From Gracilibacillus suaedae (GTDB lineage Bacteria > Bacillota > Bacilli > Bacillales > Amphibacillaceae), in assembly GCF_017599345.1 (NCBI RefSeq), contig NZ_JAGFVL010000053.1, forward strand, positions 62,001-126,000: a stretch of DNA of 64,000 bases, in the 5' to 3' direction. Position 1 is the stretch's first letter. Each line of letters begins with the position of its first letter. Under the pieces are notes generated by a model that saw nothing but the letters and a program-made list of their open reading frames with translations, made no database searches and had not been told where the DNA came from. Below are positions 23,085 through 31,694 of this stretch, piece by piece. The translations under genes were made by a program, and so were the position numbers.

Positions 23085-23378
23085 ATGTCACAGGAAACAA
23101 AAGCAACAAATAAAAAAACAAATAAAGCAGATGAACAAAAAAAAGCTCAGACACAGACGAAAAAGGAAAAAAGAGCTGATAAGAAAAAACAAAAAGAGAA
23201 AAAATACGTCCGTCGCATAATACCAATTTGGGCGAAGGTTTTGATTATTGTTGTGCTAAGTTTATTTGCTTTAATGATCGGTCTCATCGTAGGTTTTAGC
23301 ATACTTGGAGATGGCAGCCCGTTAGACGCCTTGAAATGGGAAACATGGCAACACATTATCGATTTCGTTAAAGAATAA
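23085..23378 (+). CDS. EpuA-like small membrane protein (often annotated RNA polymerase subunit beta)
   Basis: 97 residues: a very basic, Lys-rich N-terminal tail of about 43 residues, one membrane helix (about 48-70), and a short C-terminal tail with SPLDALKWETWQHIIDF. This is the EpuA-type family, frequently mislabelled as an RNA polymerase subunit; the sequence shows no polymerase motif. It follows flhP by 28 nt with AAGGAG upstream of ATG 23085 and precedes a terminator, so it ends the mbl-flhO-flhP unit. Function unknown. Confidence 0.75.
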   Translation: MSQETKATNKKTNKADEQKKAQTQTKKEKRADKKKQKEKKYVRRIIPIWAKVLIIVVLSLFALMIGLIVGFSILGDGSPLDALKWETWQHIIDFVKE

Positions 23379-23401
23379 TAACTTCGACTGATAGATCTGA
23401 T

Positions 23402-23438
23402 AAAACACGTGATCTTGCATAGGCATTCACGTGTTTTT
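23402..23438 (+). terminator. Terminator after the EpuA-like gene
   Basis: AAAACACGTGA / TCACGTGTTTTT arms around a 14-nt loop. Confidence 0.85.
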
Positions 23439-23480
23439 AAATTTCCATTAGAAGTTTTGCTGGACATCGAAAAATGGAGA

Positions 23481-23645
23481 TATCCCCGGAAGCAGAGCAA
23501 TTATTCCCGGAAGCAGAGCAATTATCCCCGGAAGCAGAGCAATTATCCCCGGAAGAGAAACTCTGCTCCGTGGAAAAACCCTTCTAAGGCGTTCCCTTTT
23601 TTTAAAATATGAAGATATCCAAGGAACTGAAGCAATTATTACTGA
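23481..23645. repeat. 21-bp CCNNGG array, locus 1
   Basis: The core ATCCCCGGAAGCAGAGCAAT recurs with cores at 23482, 23503 (one change), 23524 and 23545, and a CTCCGTGGAA core follows at 23566, all exactly 21 bp apart. Out-of-phase degenerate units (ATCCAAGGAACTG at 23617, a weak one at 23638) extend it. ORFs on both strands here are products of the 7-codon period. It lies between a terminator and fabZ. Confidence 0.85.
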
Positions 23646-23737
23646 ATGCAAAGCTTCATTGAAAGACTCTTGTCAAGCTATGATTTTTTCTCCTCTTTTT
23701 GATATACTTTAGTGGATAAAGGAAAGGAGTCATACAT

Positions 23738-24154
23738 ATGGATATTGAACAAATTAAAGATACGATCCCACACCGTTATCCATTTCTGTTAGTGGATGTG
23801 ATCACCGAACAAGATGATAAACGGATTGTCGGCAAGAAGAATGTAACTATTAATGAACCATTTTTTCAAGGACACTTCCCGGACTATCCTGTTATGCCTG
23901 GTGTATTAATTGTCGAAGCATTAGCACAAGTTGGGGCTGTTGCGATTTTGAGTAAAGAAGAAAACAGAGGCAAAATCGGTTTTCTTGCGGGAATTGATAA
24001 GTGCCGATTTAAACGTCAAGTAAAACCAGGAGATCAACTCCGCCTTGAAGTCGAAATCATCCGTATTAAAGGACCGATCGGAAAAGGAAAAGCTGTTGCA
24101 ACAGTAGACGGTGAACTAGCTTGTGAAGCGGAAATTACATTTGCCGTGAAATAA
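23738..24154 (+). CDS. fabZ: 3-hydroxyacyl-ACP dehydratase FabZ
   Basis: Dehydrates beta-hydroxyacyl-ACP in fatty acid elongation. 138 residues with hot-dog fold motifs: [11 protein letters not shown], and the catalytic pair H46 and E60 in [23 protein letters not shown]-type sequence. ATG 23738 has AAAGGAG. The position after flhP matches B. subtilis ywpB. Confidence 0.97.
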   Translation: MDIEQIKDTIPHRYPFLLVDVITEQDDKRIVGKKNVTINEPFFQGHFPDYPVMPGVLIVEALAQVGAVAILSKEENRGKIGFLAGIDKCRFKRQVKPGDQLRLEVEIIRIKGPIGKGKAVATVDGELACEAEITFAVK

Positions 24155-24156
24155 GT

Positions 24157-24187
24157 AAAAGAGAGGCTTTGCGGAGCTTCTCTTTTT
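24157..24187 (+). terminator. Terminator after fabZ
   Basis: AAAGAGAGGCT / AGCTTCTCTTT arms (one mismatch) around TTGCGG, then TTTTT. Confidence 0.7.
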
Positions 24188-24565
24188 AATAGTGAGAGAA
24201 AGTATAAGAAATTGGGTTCCTGTCTACATCCGCCTATCCAGAAACCGAATCGCCTTACGATCAAGAAGGCTTGACTATTGGTGAAATCAGAGGCTTAATC
24301 GCCCATTCATCGACTAATTTCGGTCACGTCCTGTGACCAACGTCGATACTAGAACATCAGTGTACCTTTAGGTGAAAGTCATCAAAATCACCGTGATTCC
24401 TTTATAAAAAAAGATTTGCATGTCTCTAATACCAGTCTCACCACATTTGAATAACCTCCTCCTATCCAAAAATTCAAAACAAAAAAATATAAATAAAATT
24501 TATGGCATATTTTGTAGATTATTTGGTTAACCTACCATTGAAGACGACTTAAAGGAGGATATCAC
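24188..24565. other. Gene-free gap between fabZ and the lipoprotein gene
   Basis: Holds a GGTCAC-gtcct-GTGACC hairpin near 24321-24337 and a stop-free stretch of about 43 codons (24208-24336) without a usable start. That stretch reads like protein in places but I cannot match it to a family; it may be a gene remnant or chance. No RNA gene recognised. Confidence 0.4.
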
Positions 24566-24871
24566 ATGGAATTAAAATACGTTAAGTATCTTTCAGCTTT
24601 GTTATTATCACTAGCTCTACTAGCTGGTTGTGCGACAAATGAAGATGAAGAAGAACAACCGCTTGAAGAAGAGCAGCCACAAGAAGAAGCTCCAACTGAT
24701 GAAGCTCCAGACGGTGGCGAACAAGGTGAGAATGGTGGCGCTGATGGCGGAACCGGAGAAGACATTGGTGAAAATGTTGAAGAGAACTTAGACGAAGCCG
24801 AAGAAGAAATGGAAGATGCTGTTGAGAATGGTGAAGGTCCAATTGATGATGAAGATAATCCACAGGAATAA
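24566..24871 (+). CDS. Small highly acidic lipoprotein
   Basis: 101 residues. A signal sequence ends in the lipobox LLAGC (Cys 22), so the mature protein should be anchored to the outer face of the membrane. The rest is almost only Glu, Asp, Gly, Pro, Gln and Asn and is probably disordered. ATG 24566 follows AAAGGAGG. Not recognised as a named family. Such acidic surface proteins are common in halotolerant Bacillaceae. Flanked by its own terminator, so monocistronic. Confidence 0.75.
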   Translation: MELKYVKYLSALLLSLALLAGCATNEDEEEQPLEEEQPQEEAPTDEAPDGGEQGENGGADGGTGEDIGENVEENLDEAEEEMEDAVENGEGPIDDEDNPQE

Positions 24872-24911
24872 TTGATCACCATCAAAAGCAGTCAACTTAA
24901 AGTAGAAAGCT

Positions 24912-24944
24912 AAAACCCTGTTTCAGTAGAAGCAGGGTTTATTG
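24912..24944 (+). terminator. Terminator after the acidic lipoprotein gene
   Basis: AAACCCTG / CAGGGTTT arms around a 12-nt loop, then ATTGTT. The stretch from here to 25124 has no gene. Confidence 0.7.
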
Positions 24945-25124
24945 TTATGGGTACACATCTTGCACTTTCACAGGGATAATAACCTAAGTTGCCAAGTCTG
25001 ACATATGTTGTGGATTGACCGACGAATTCAATTCACCCGGGACTCGTTAGGCCTGAAGAGCCATTTTCGAGCGATTTTTGATAGGTTTTTTATGCTATTA
25101 ATTAATAGCGCTTTTCCTTTGATA

Positions 25125-25168
25125 TTCGACTTGATAACTGGTATAGTATACTACTGACTGACCAGTCA
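25125..25168 (+). promoter_or_regulatory. Promoter and TetR-type operator of the efflux operon
   Basis: TATACT (25147-25152) with a possible TTCGAC -35 at 25125-25130 (16 bp) is followed at once by the perfect inverted repeat TGACTG-AC-CAGTCA (25155-25168), the kind of site TetR/QacR-like repressors bind. Repression of the whole tetR-adaptor-pump operon by its own first gene is the simplest reading. Confidence 0.65.
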
Positions 25169-25241
25169 TTCATGAAAGTTGAAAAAATGAAACATTCATA
25201 AAGGGGAAATCGTACTAGAGAAAGTGAGGCGCTACAAAGAC

Positions 25242-26084
25242 ATGGACAATAAAAAGCAGCGCATGATTGAAGTGAGTTTGAAACTCTTCTCAGAAAAGGG
25301 CTTCCACTCTACCTCTATTCAAGAAATCGCTGAAAAAAGTAATGTATCCAAAGGAGCATTCTACTTACATTTTGAATCAAAGGATGATTTGTTTGTAGAA
25401 ATTATCAAATATTATTCAGAGACAGTCCTTCAGAAGCTAAGTAACATACAACCTGAGTCAAGCGATCCTTTTAATCAATTTACGAAACAGATTAGTGCAT
25501 TTCTACAGTTGTTTAAAGAACACAAGGAATACTTAATGATACATTTTCGAGATAATATCCATCTAGGTGATAAGAAGGATGAATTAATTTTAAATCTACT
25601 GAAGCAGAGCTATGATTGGATAGAAGACCGTTTAATTAATATTTATGGTGAAGAACTTAAGCCATACATAGTAGATGTCATCATCCAAACTGATGCGATG
25701 ATGAGTGGTTATCCAAAATGGATCGCAATTCATGACATTGCTTTTGATCCAGATCAACTAGCTGCTTATATCACCAAAAATATCGATATTTTGGTGCAAG
25801 ACATTTTAATAAGGTCTGATCCTCCTGTATTTCAATATCAGGATTTGAAACGATTTAAACAAAGTAATGACCAGTCATTTCAAGCTGTCATCGAGCAAAT
25901 AAAAGGTCAAATCACAGAACTGGAAAGAGGTGAAAGACAGCAAATAACAGAAGCTTTACATGTACTTGAAGAAGAATGGCAAAAGCCAGAACCTAAACAA
26001 ATTATCATTCAAAGTATGATTGAGCATTTAGAATCGTATGCAACTATTAAACCAATTGTTCAATCGTTAAGACCATACTTATAA
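25242..26084 (+). CDS. TetR/AcrR family repressor of the RND efflux operon
   Basis: About 280 residues. The N-terminal HTH is clear (TSIQEIAEKSNVSKGAFYLH, then FESKDDLF), preceded by KKQRMIEVSLKLFSEKGFHS. The C-terminal part is a long helical ligand domain, longer than most TetR proteins. It is followed after 23 nt by the adaptor and pump genes, similar to the B. subtilis yerO-swrC pair. ATG 25242 gives the usual short lead before the HTH; GTG 25224 is a possible alternative, and neither has an ideal ribosome site. It probably binds 25155-25168. Confidence 0.88.
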   Translation: MDNKKQRMIEVSLKLFSEKGFHSTSIQEIAEKSNVSKGAFYLHFESKDDLFVEIIKYYSETVLQKLSNIQPESSDPFNQFTKQISAFLQLFKEHKEYLMIHFRDNIHLGDKKDELILNLLKQSYDWIEDRLINIYGEELKPYIVDVIIQTDAMMSGYPKWIAIHDIAFDPDQLAAYITKNIDILVQDILIRSDPPVFQYQDLKRFKQSNDQSFQAVIEQIKGQITELERGERQQITEALHVLEEEWQKPEPKQIIIQSMIEHLESYATIKPIVQSLRPYL

Positions 26085-26107
26085 AAATATTGAGAGGGGA
26101 CAAGAAA

Positions 26108-26968
26108 ATGAAGCGTTTATTATTTTTATTGATGATTGTTATCATCACATTAGTTGCGTGTTCGGAAAACAGTGATGAGGAAGAAGAACAAGTAGAACGC
26201 GTAACACCAGTTGAAACAGGAGAAGTAACGAAAGGCGATCTTGTCATGGAACGTAATTTCTATGGTCGTACGATGCCGAATCAAACGACACCTGTCATTC
26301 CTTCTGTAGCAGGTGAAATTGATGAATTAGAAGTGGAAAATGGAGACAAAGTGGAAGAAGATGATGAAATTGCGACCATCTCCAGCCCACAAGGGAACAT
26401 TACCGTAGAAGCTCCAGCAGATGGAGTTATCTCACAATTGGAAGCAAAAGACGGATCGATGGTTTCCAATCAAGATCCATTAGCAACGATTATTGATTTG
26501 GAACAGTTAACCGTTCAATTACAAGTACCTGATGTACAACTAGATTTATTTGAGAAAGGGAAAGAAGTTACCCTTCTCTTACAAAGTGCAGAAGAAGAAA
26601 CACACGATGCAGAGATTGAATATGTGGCAGACGCTGCTAATGAAGCAGGACTATTCCCGATTGACCTGTCGTTCGATAATGAAACAACTCATTATAAAGC
26701 AGGCGTTATTGCTACTGTTGTGTTAGAAGACACCGTAATTGAAGATTCATTACTAATTCCAACAGCATCATTAGTCGAAGAGAATGAAGATACTTTTGTG
26801 TATGTTGTGGAAGATGATACAGCTAAAAAAGTAGAAATAGACGTTCAAGCAACACAGTCCGAATTAACAGCTATTCAAGCAGAGCTTAATGAAGGAGACC
26901 AAATCATTACAAGTGGACAATTGACCCTTGTAGATGGCAGTAAAATTAGTGTAGTAGGGGAGGATTAA
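26108..26968 (+). CDS. RND efflux adaptor subunit (HlyD/MFP family lipoprotein)
   Basis: 286 residues. The signal sequence ends in a lipobox (ITLVAC), so it is anchored outside the membrane. Two lipoyl-like half-motifs follow (GEIDELEVENGDKVEEDDEI and PADGVISQLEAKDGS), then beta-barrel and membrane-proximal parts. ATG 26108 has GAGAGGGG upstream; TTG 26090 lies before that site. It is 2 nt from the pump gene, so the two are translated together. An adaptor beside a Gram-positive RND pump, with no outer membrane, fits the SwrC-type systems. Confidence 0.9.
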   Translation: MKRLLFLLMIVIITLVACSENSDEEEEQVERVTPVETGEVTKGDLVMERNFYGRTMPNQTTPVIPSVAGEIDELEVENGDKVEEDDEIATISSPQGNITVEAPADGVISQLEAKDGSMVSNQDPLATIIDLEQLTVQLQVPDVQLDLFEKGKEVTLLLQSAEEETHDAEIEYVADAANEAGLFPIDLSFDNETTHYKAGVIATVVLEDTVIEDSLLIPTASLVEENEDTFVYVVEDDTAKKVEIDVQATQSELTAIQAELNEGDQIITSGQLTLVDGSKISVVGED

Positions 26969-26970
26969 TC

Positions 26971-29900
26971 ATGAAACTAGTCAATACATCAGTTAAACGG
27001 CCAGTCGGGGTCATCATGATTGTCCTCGCTATTATTGCAATGGGTGTTATATCAGTTCGAAATTTAGCGATAGACCTTTTTCCGGAAATTGATTTACCAA
27101 TTGCAGTGGTTGCGACCAACTATCCAGATGCAGCACCTCAAGAGGTCGAACAACTAGTGTCAGAACCGATTGAAGGCGGTCTTAGTTCAATCGAAGGGGT
27201 AAACACGATTCAATCACAATCACAAACAGGCTCTTCCCTTGTCATCATTATGTTCGAAAATGGAACGAATCTCGATAACGCTCTACTAGAGGTACGGGAA
27301 AGCGTAGACCAAGTAAAAGCAGCACTGCCAGATGGTGCTAATGACCCGAGTGTTCTTCGCTTTAACCCGAATCAAATGCCAATTATGTGGGTTGGCTTGA
27401 CTGGTAGTGATACCAATACATTACAAACAGTAGCAGAGGATACCATTCAACCGTATTTTGAACGCCAAAGTGGTGTTGCTTCTGTCAGTATCGAAGGTGG
27501 AGAAGAAAGAGTTATAGAATTAGAATTAGACCGGGCAGCGATGATGCAATATGGTGTATCGACACAAGCGATTCAGCAGGCGCTGCAAGGTGCTAATCAA
27601 TCTGGTTCAGCAGGATCGATTCAACGTGGTGAGCAGGATTTACAATTACGTGTGGATGGTACGTTTACTTCGGTAGATGACATTGCCCATTCAATTATCC
27701 AAACACCACAAGGCGCACAAATTACAGTTGAAGATGTGGCAGATGTCAACGATACATTACAAAAAAATGGTACAACACTAGTTAATAACGAGTCTGCCGT
27801 TGTATTGAGTATTCTAAAACAATCAGATGGTAATACGGTAGAAGTATCAGACAACGTATTAGCAGCAATTGATGATTTAAATGAAGATATGCCAGAAGGC
27901 GTTAGTCTTGATGTAGTAGTAGATACTTCAGACTTTATTAAACAATCGATTAATTCTGTTATTCAAAATATGATTTTTGGCGGTATTTTCGCCTTATTAG
28001 TATTGTTGCTCTTCCTGAAAAGTATTAGAGCAACTCTCGTTATCGGGGTGTCCATCCCAATTGCGATTGTTTCCACGTTTGTACTGTTGTATTTTACCGG
28101 AGAAACTTTGAACGTATTAACAATGGGAGGTCTCGCCCTTGGTATCGGGATGATGGTCGATAGCTCCATCGTTATTCTCGAAAATATAGTCTCATATAGG
28201 CAAAAAGGCTATGGTATCAAGGACGCAGCGATAAAAGGTGCTTCAGAGCTTGCGCCAGCCGTAATTGCTTCAACAACGACAACGTTAGTGGTATTTTTAC
28301 CGATTGTTTTCGTGGAAGGTATGGCATCAGAATTATTTACACCATTAGCATTAACCGTTTCGTTTGCATTAATTGCTTCACTTGCGGTTGCGGTCACGTT
28401 AATCCCGATGTTATCATCCAAACTTTTAACGAAAGCCATGCAGGATAATGGTCGTCGTTACTGGTTCGATCGTTTCTTACAAAAAGTAGTTAATGGCTAT
28501 CAACGAGTGATTGAAAAAGCCTTGAAACTTAGAAAAACAACGATTGCGATTACGGTTATTGCCATCATCGCAAGTGTTTCTTTAATTCCGTTTATCGGTA
28601 CAGCGTTTATTCCAGAAGGTGATCAAGGTCAGATAGGTATCACGGTAGAAACACCTACGGGTACAAATGAAGAGAAACGACTGGCGATCACAGAGCAAAT
28701 TAATGAAAAATTAACTGATTACGATGATGTGATTGACGTCAGTTATGTAACGGTAGGTAGTGCTAATACGGAAGAAGCCGTAATGACAGGTGGTTCAGAT
28801 GCCTCCTATCAAATACAACTAGTACCAGCAGATCAACGTGATCAAACAACGATATCGGTTGTACAACAATTAGATGAAGACTTGCAAGATATTGCTGGAG
28901 CAGAGATTACCGTTAGTGAGGCAAGTTCTGGTGCTGGATTGGGAGATCCGATCCAAATCCAAATTTCAGGTCCAGAAACGGAAGTGTTACAGGAACTGTC
29001 AGATCAAGTACTGACAGTACTAGAAGATGTGGAGGGTGTTTACAATCCAACATCATCTCTATCTGATACACAACCAGAAATGGCGATTCAAGTTGATCGT
29101 GAGCTTGCATCGCAATATGGTCTAAGCTATCAAGAAGTGATGAGTCAGGTACAGCTTGGGTTCACTGGTCAAACGATTATGCAGTATCGTGAAGCCGGAG
29201 AAGAAATGAATGTCAAATTAATGTATCCAGAAGAGCAGCGTTCAACTATTAATGATTTAGAAAATTTATCGATTCAAAATCAACAAGGAACAACTATTCC
29301 TTTATCAACTATAGCGGATTTTGAACAAGTACAAAGTGCCGCAACCATCACACGTCAGAATCAGGAGCGACAAGTTAATATTTCATCTGGTATTGTCGAT
29401 AGTGATCTAGGTACGGTATCACAAAATGTAAAAAATGCTTTGAATCAGATCAATTGGCCTGATGATTATGACTATTCCATTGGTGGCCAAGCGGAAGATA
29501 TGACAGAAGCTTTTGTTGACTTAGGTCTGGCGTTAGTATTATCGATTTTCTTAGTTTACGCCGTTATGGCAGTCCAATTTGAAAACTTCCTGCATCCATT
29601 AATCATTATGTTTTCCATGCCTGCAACAGCAGTAGGGGTGTTTGGTGGTCTGTTCATTACCGGTCTTCCGTTATCAATTACGGCATTTATTGGGGTGATC
29701 ATGCTCGCAGGTATTGTTGTTAACAACGCAATTGTGCTTGTTGATTATATAAACATTCTCCGAAATCGCGGAATGGATCGACACGAAGCAATTGTTGAAG
29801 CCGGGAAAACAAGGCTCCGTCCAATTTTAATGACAACTTTAACAACAATCCTGGCAATGGTTCCATTAGCTTTAGGATATGGTGAAGGTGCGGAAATGCA

Positions 29901-30054
29901 ACAACCAATGGCAGTTACCGTTATTTTCGGTTTATTGACATCCAGTATCTTTACACTTGTGTTAATTCCGGTTGTTTATACGTATTTTGATAACCTATCA
30001 GAGCGTATTAAAGGAAGGTTTTCAAGAAAAGCTAAAAAAGAGAAAAAAGCGTAA
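26971..30054 (+). CDS. swrC: RND family multidrug/lipopeptide efflux pump (AcrB/SwrC-like)
   Basis: 1027 residues with 12 membrane helices and two large external loops. The proton-relay aspartate is visible in LGIGMMVDSSIVILENI (TM4), the N terminus LVNTSVKRPVGVIMIVL is typical, and the second half repeats the fold (LGLALVLSIFLVYAVMAVQF...). SwrC of B. subtilis exports surfactin. Substrate here unknown. Basic C-terminal tail. The gene ends the TetR-adaptor-pump operon. Confidence 0.93.
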   Translation: MKLVNTSVKRPVGVIMIVLAIIAMGVISVRNLAIDLFPEIDLPIAVVATNYPDAAPQEVEQLVSEPIEGGLSSIEGVNTIQSQSQTGSSLVIIMFENGTNLDNALLEVRESVDQVKAALPDGANDPSVLRFNPNQMPIMWVGLTGSDTNTLQTVAEDTIQPYFERQSGVASVSIEGGEERVIELELDRAAMMQYGVSTQAIQQALQGANQSGSAGSIQRGEQDLQLRVDGTFTSVDDIAHSIIQTPQGAQITVEDVADVNDTLQKNGTTLVNNESAVVLSILKQSDGNTVEVSDNVLAAIDDLNEDMPEGVSLDVVVDTSDFIKQSINSVIQNMIFGGIFALLVLLLFLKSIRATLVIGVSIPIAIVSTFVLLYFTGETLNVLTMGGLALGIGMMVDSSIVILENIVSYRQKGYGIKDAAIKGASELAPAVIASTTTTLVVFLPIVFVEGMASELFTPLALTVSFALIASLAVAVTLIPMLSSKLLTKAMQDNGRRYWFDRFLQKVVNGYQRVIEKALKLRKTTIAITVIAIIASVSLIPFIGTAFIPEGDQGQIGITVETPTGTNEEKRLAITEQINEKLTDYDDVIDVSYVTVGSANTEEAVMTGGSDASYQIQLVPADQRDQTTISVVQQLDEDLQDIAGAEITVSEASSGAGLGDPIQIQISGPETEVLQELSDQVLTVLEDVEGVYNPTSSLSDTQPEMAIQVDRELASQYGLSYQEVMSQVQLGFTGQTIMQYREAGEEMNVKLMYPEEQRSTINDLENLSIQNQQGTTIPLSTIADFEQVQSAATITRQNQERQVNISSGIVDSDLGTVSQNVKNALNQINWPDDYDYSIGGQAEDMTEAFVDLGLALVLSIFLVYAVMAVQFENFLHPLIIMFSMPATAVGVFGGLFITGLPLSITAFIGVIMLAGIVVNNAIVLVDYINILRNRGMDRHEAIVEAGKTRLRPILMTTLTTILAMVPLALGYGEGAEMQQPMAVTVIFGLLTSSIFTLVLIPVVYTYFDNLSERIKGRFSRKAKKEKKA

Positions 30055-30061
30055 CAAGACT

Positions 30062-30120
30062 AATCTGAACGATCATTCCAAGTTCTTTAACATAGAACTG
30101 GAATGGTGTTCAGATTTTTC
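30062..30120 (+). terminator. Terminator of the efflux operon
   Basis: AATCTGAAC / GTTCAGATT plus an inner CATTCCAAGTTCT / AGAACTGGAATG stem, ending in TTTTTC. Confidence 0.9.
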
Positions 30121-30138
30121 CTTTTAAAATATGATCTA

Positions 30139-30227
30139 CCATGGATAATGTCCTTTCCAGGGAACAAGGAGTGCTCTTCCGGGGATAAGAGGAACTGTTC
30201 CGTGGATAATGCCCTTTTTCCAGGGAA
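30139..30227. repeat. CCNNGG array, locus 2 (opposite orientation)
   Basis: Cores CCATGG, CCAGGG, CCGGGG, CCGTGG and CCAGGG begin at 30139, 30157, 30179, 30200 and 30220 (steps 18, 22, 21, 20). Flanks read TTCC..GGATAA, the reverse complement of the units at 23481 and 60898. Confidence 0.75.
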
Positions 30228-30488
30228 AGTTATTTGAAATAGGATATTATTAACTCTATGAAAAAAACTACCCACTAATTGACGAATGAATAGTATTGCC
30301 TTTTAATCTTTATCAATTGCGTTACATTTCGCTAATAACTCTTTCGTTTCTATTAAATATCGTATAAAATAGAAAGATATGTGATGAAAATGTAAAATTT
30401 TGCAGTTTTCGGTTCGCACAGTCATAAACAGATATTTTTACCGAACAAATATAAGCAGCCTGATCGTAAGCAGGAGGAAAGAAAACAG
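30228..30488. other. Gene-free leader of the glycopolymer cluster
   Basis: AT-rich. A promoter for the cluster is expected here; TATAAA near 30364 is a candidate -10 but no matching -35 is convincing. No ORF or RNA gene seen. Confidence 0.35.
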
Positions 30489-31598
30489 ATGAAAAAAGTA
30501 AACATCGTGTTCTTTATCTATCAAATGGGGGCCGGTGGAGCTGCCAGAACCTTGTTAAACATTATCAATAACTTAGATAGAAATAAATTTTCTCCCATCT
30601 TAGTCACGTTAAACTATGATGGGTCTTATGAGCATGCGCTAAAAGATGATGTAACCTTTATTAAATTGGACACGAAACGTTTGAGCAGATCCATTTTTAA
30701 ATTGGCAAAGATTATTCGAGAACAACAAGTAGACATTGTATTTAGTACGATTCCAAGGGTAAACACCATTGCGATATTGGCAAAACTAGCCTCTTTCACA
30801 AAAGCTAAAAATGTGATTAGGGAAGCGGATAATCTAGGTGGTACGTTTAAAGAGAATCTTCAATTATTAGGATTTGGAGTTGTCTATCGGTTAGCAAACC
30901 AAATTATTTCCCTATCTGAAGGGGTAAAAGATAATCTGGTCGAAAGATATAAAATACCAAGAAAATCAATTGAAGTAGTCTATAACCCGGTCGATGTCGC
31001 TAATATTACAGAACTGGCTAATCAAGAAGAAGACTTTGATCATCAGTCATTATTTGATACAGATGACAAGGTGATCATTACCGCTGGACGCTTAGTCCCT
31101 CAAAAAGATCACCACACGATGCTACGTGCTTTTGCAAAGGTCAATGAGCAATGCGCTAGTCAACTGGTGATGCTTGGAGAAGGGTATTTATATGATGAAT
31201 TAAAACAATTATCAAATGAATTAAACATAGAAGATCGTGTGCATTTTCTCGGGTTTCAACAAAATCCATATGTCTATTTCCGTCATGCCGACTTATTTGT
31301 ACTGTCATCTAAGCATGAGGGATTTAGTCATGTAATTGCCGAAGCATTAGCGACCAAAACAGCTGTTGTATCAACCAACTGTCGCTCTGGTCCATCAGAG
31401 GTATTGGACAACGGCAAATATGGGTTGTTAAGTCCTGTCGGTGATGAAGTGCAGCTTGCAGAGAATATGCTCGCTGTTTTACAAGCAACTCCAGAAGAAT
31501 TGCAAGCAATCACAGAGAAAGGTTACGACCGTGCTACATTCTTTAACTCTAACAAGATCGTCAGACAATATGAACAAATTTTCTTAGATGTGTTATAA
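30489..31598 (+). CDS. Glycosyltransferase, GT4 family
   Basis: 369 residues, GT-B fold. The donor-side signature HEGFSHVIAEALATKTAVVSTNC near 277-299 has the E-x7-E layout of GT4 retaining enzymes, and the glycine-rich N-terminal QMGAGGAARTLLN loop is the acceptor side. First gene of the glycopolymer cluster; strong AGGAGGAAAG before ATG 30489. Sugar and acceptor cannot be read from the sequence. Confidence 0.88.
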   Translation: MKKVNIVFFIYQMGAGGAARTLLNIINNLDRNKFSPILVTLNYDGSYEHALKDDVTFIKLDTKRLSRSIFKLAKIIREQQVDIVFSTIPRVNTIAILAKLASFTKAKNVIREADNLGGTFKENLQLLGFGVVYRLANQIISLSEGVKDNLVERYKIPRKSIEVVYNPVDVANITELANQEEDFDHQSLFDTDDKVIITAGRLVPQKDHHTMLRAFAKVNEQCASQLVMLGEGYLYDELKQLSNELNIEDRVHFLGFQQNPYVYFRHADLFVLSSKHEGFSHVIAEALATKTAVVSTNCRSGPSEVLDNGKYGLLSPVGDEVQLAENMLAVLQATPEELQAITEKGYDRATFFNSNKIVRQYEQIFLDVL

Positions 31599-31647
31599 TT
31601 AATGGTTGTTCCCATCAAGTTATTTGTTCAAAAGTATCAGTTAAACG

Positions 31648-31671
31648 AAGGCAAAAACTTAAGTTTGCCTT
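31648..31671 (+). other. Small hairpin between the first two glycosyltransferase genes
   Basis: AAGGCAAA / TTTGCCTT perfect arms with an 8-nt loop, 20 nt before the next start. No real T run; more likely a processing or attenuating hairpin than a terminator. Confidence 0.45.
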
Positions 31672-31694
31672 TATAGAAGTGGAGGTTTATCTAT

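Noticed and set aside
23409-23651. 67-residue ORFs on both strands with RKQSNYP or LLPGI repeats
   Set aside because: Same cause: in-frame 21-bp repeats without ribosome sites.
24208-24336. 43-codon open stretch after fabZ as a gene
   Set aside because: No start codon or ribosome site; at most a remnant, and I could not match it to a family.
24430-24462. Minus-strand GGAGGAGG ribosome-like site near the lipoprotein gene
   Set aside because: Only an 18-codon GTG frame follows it; no other support.
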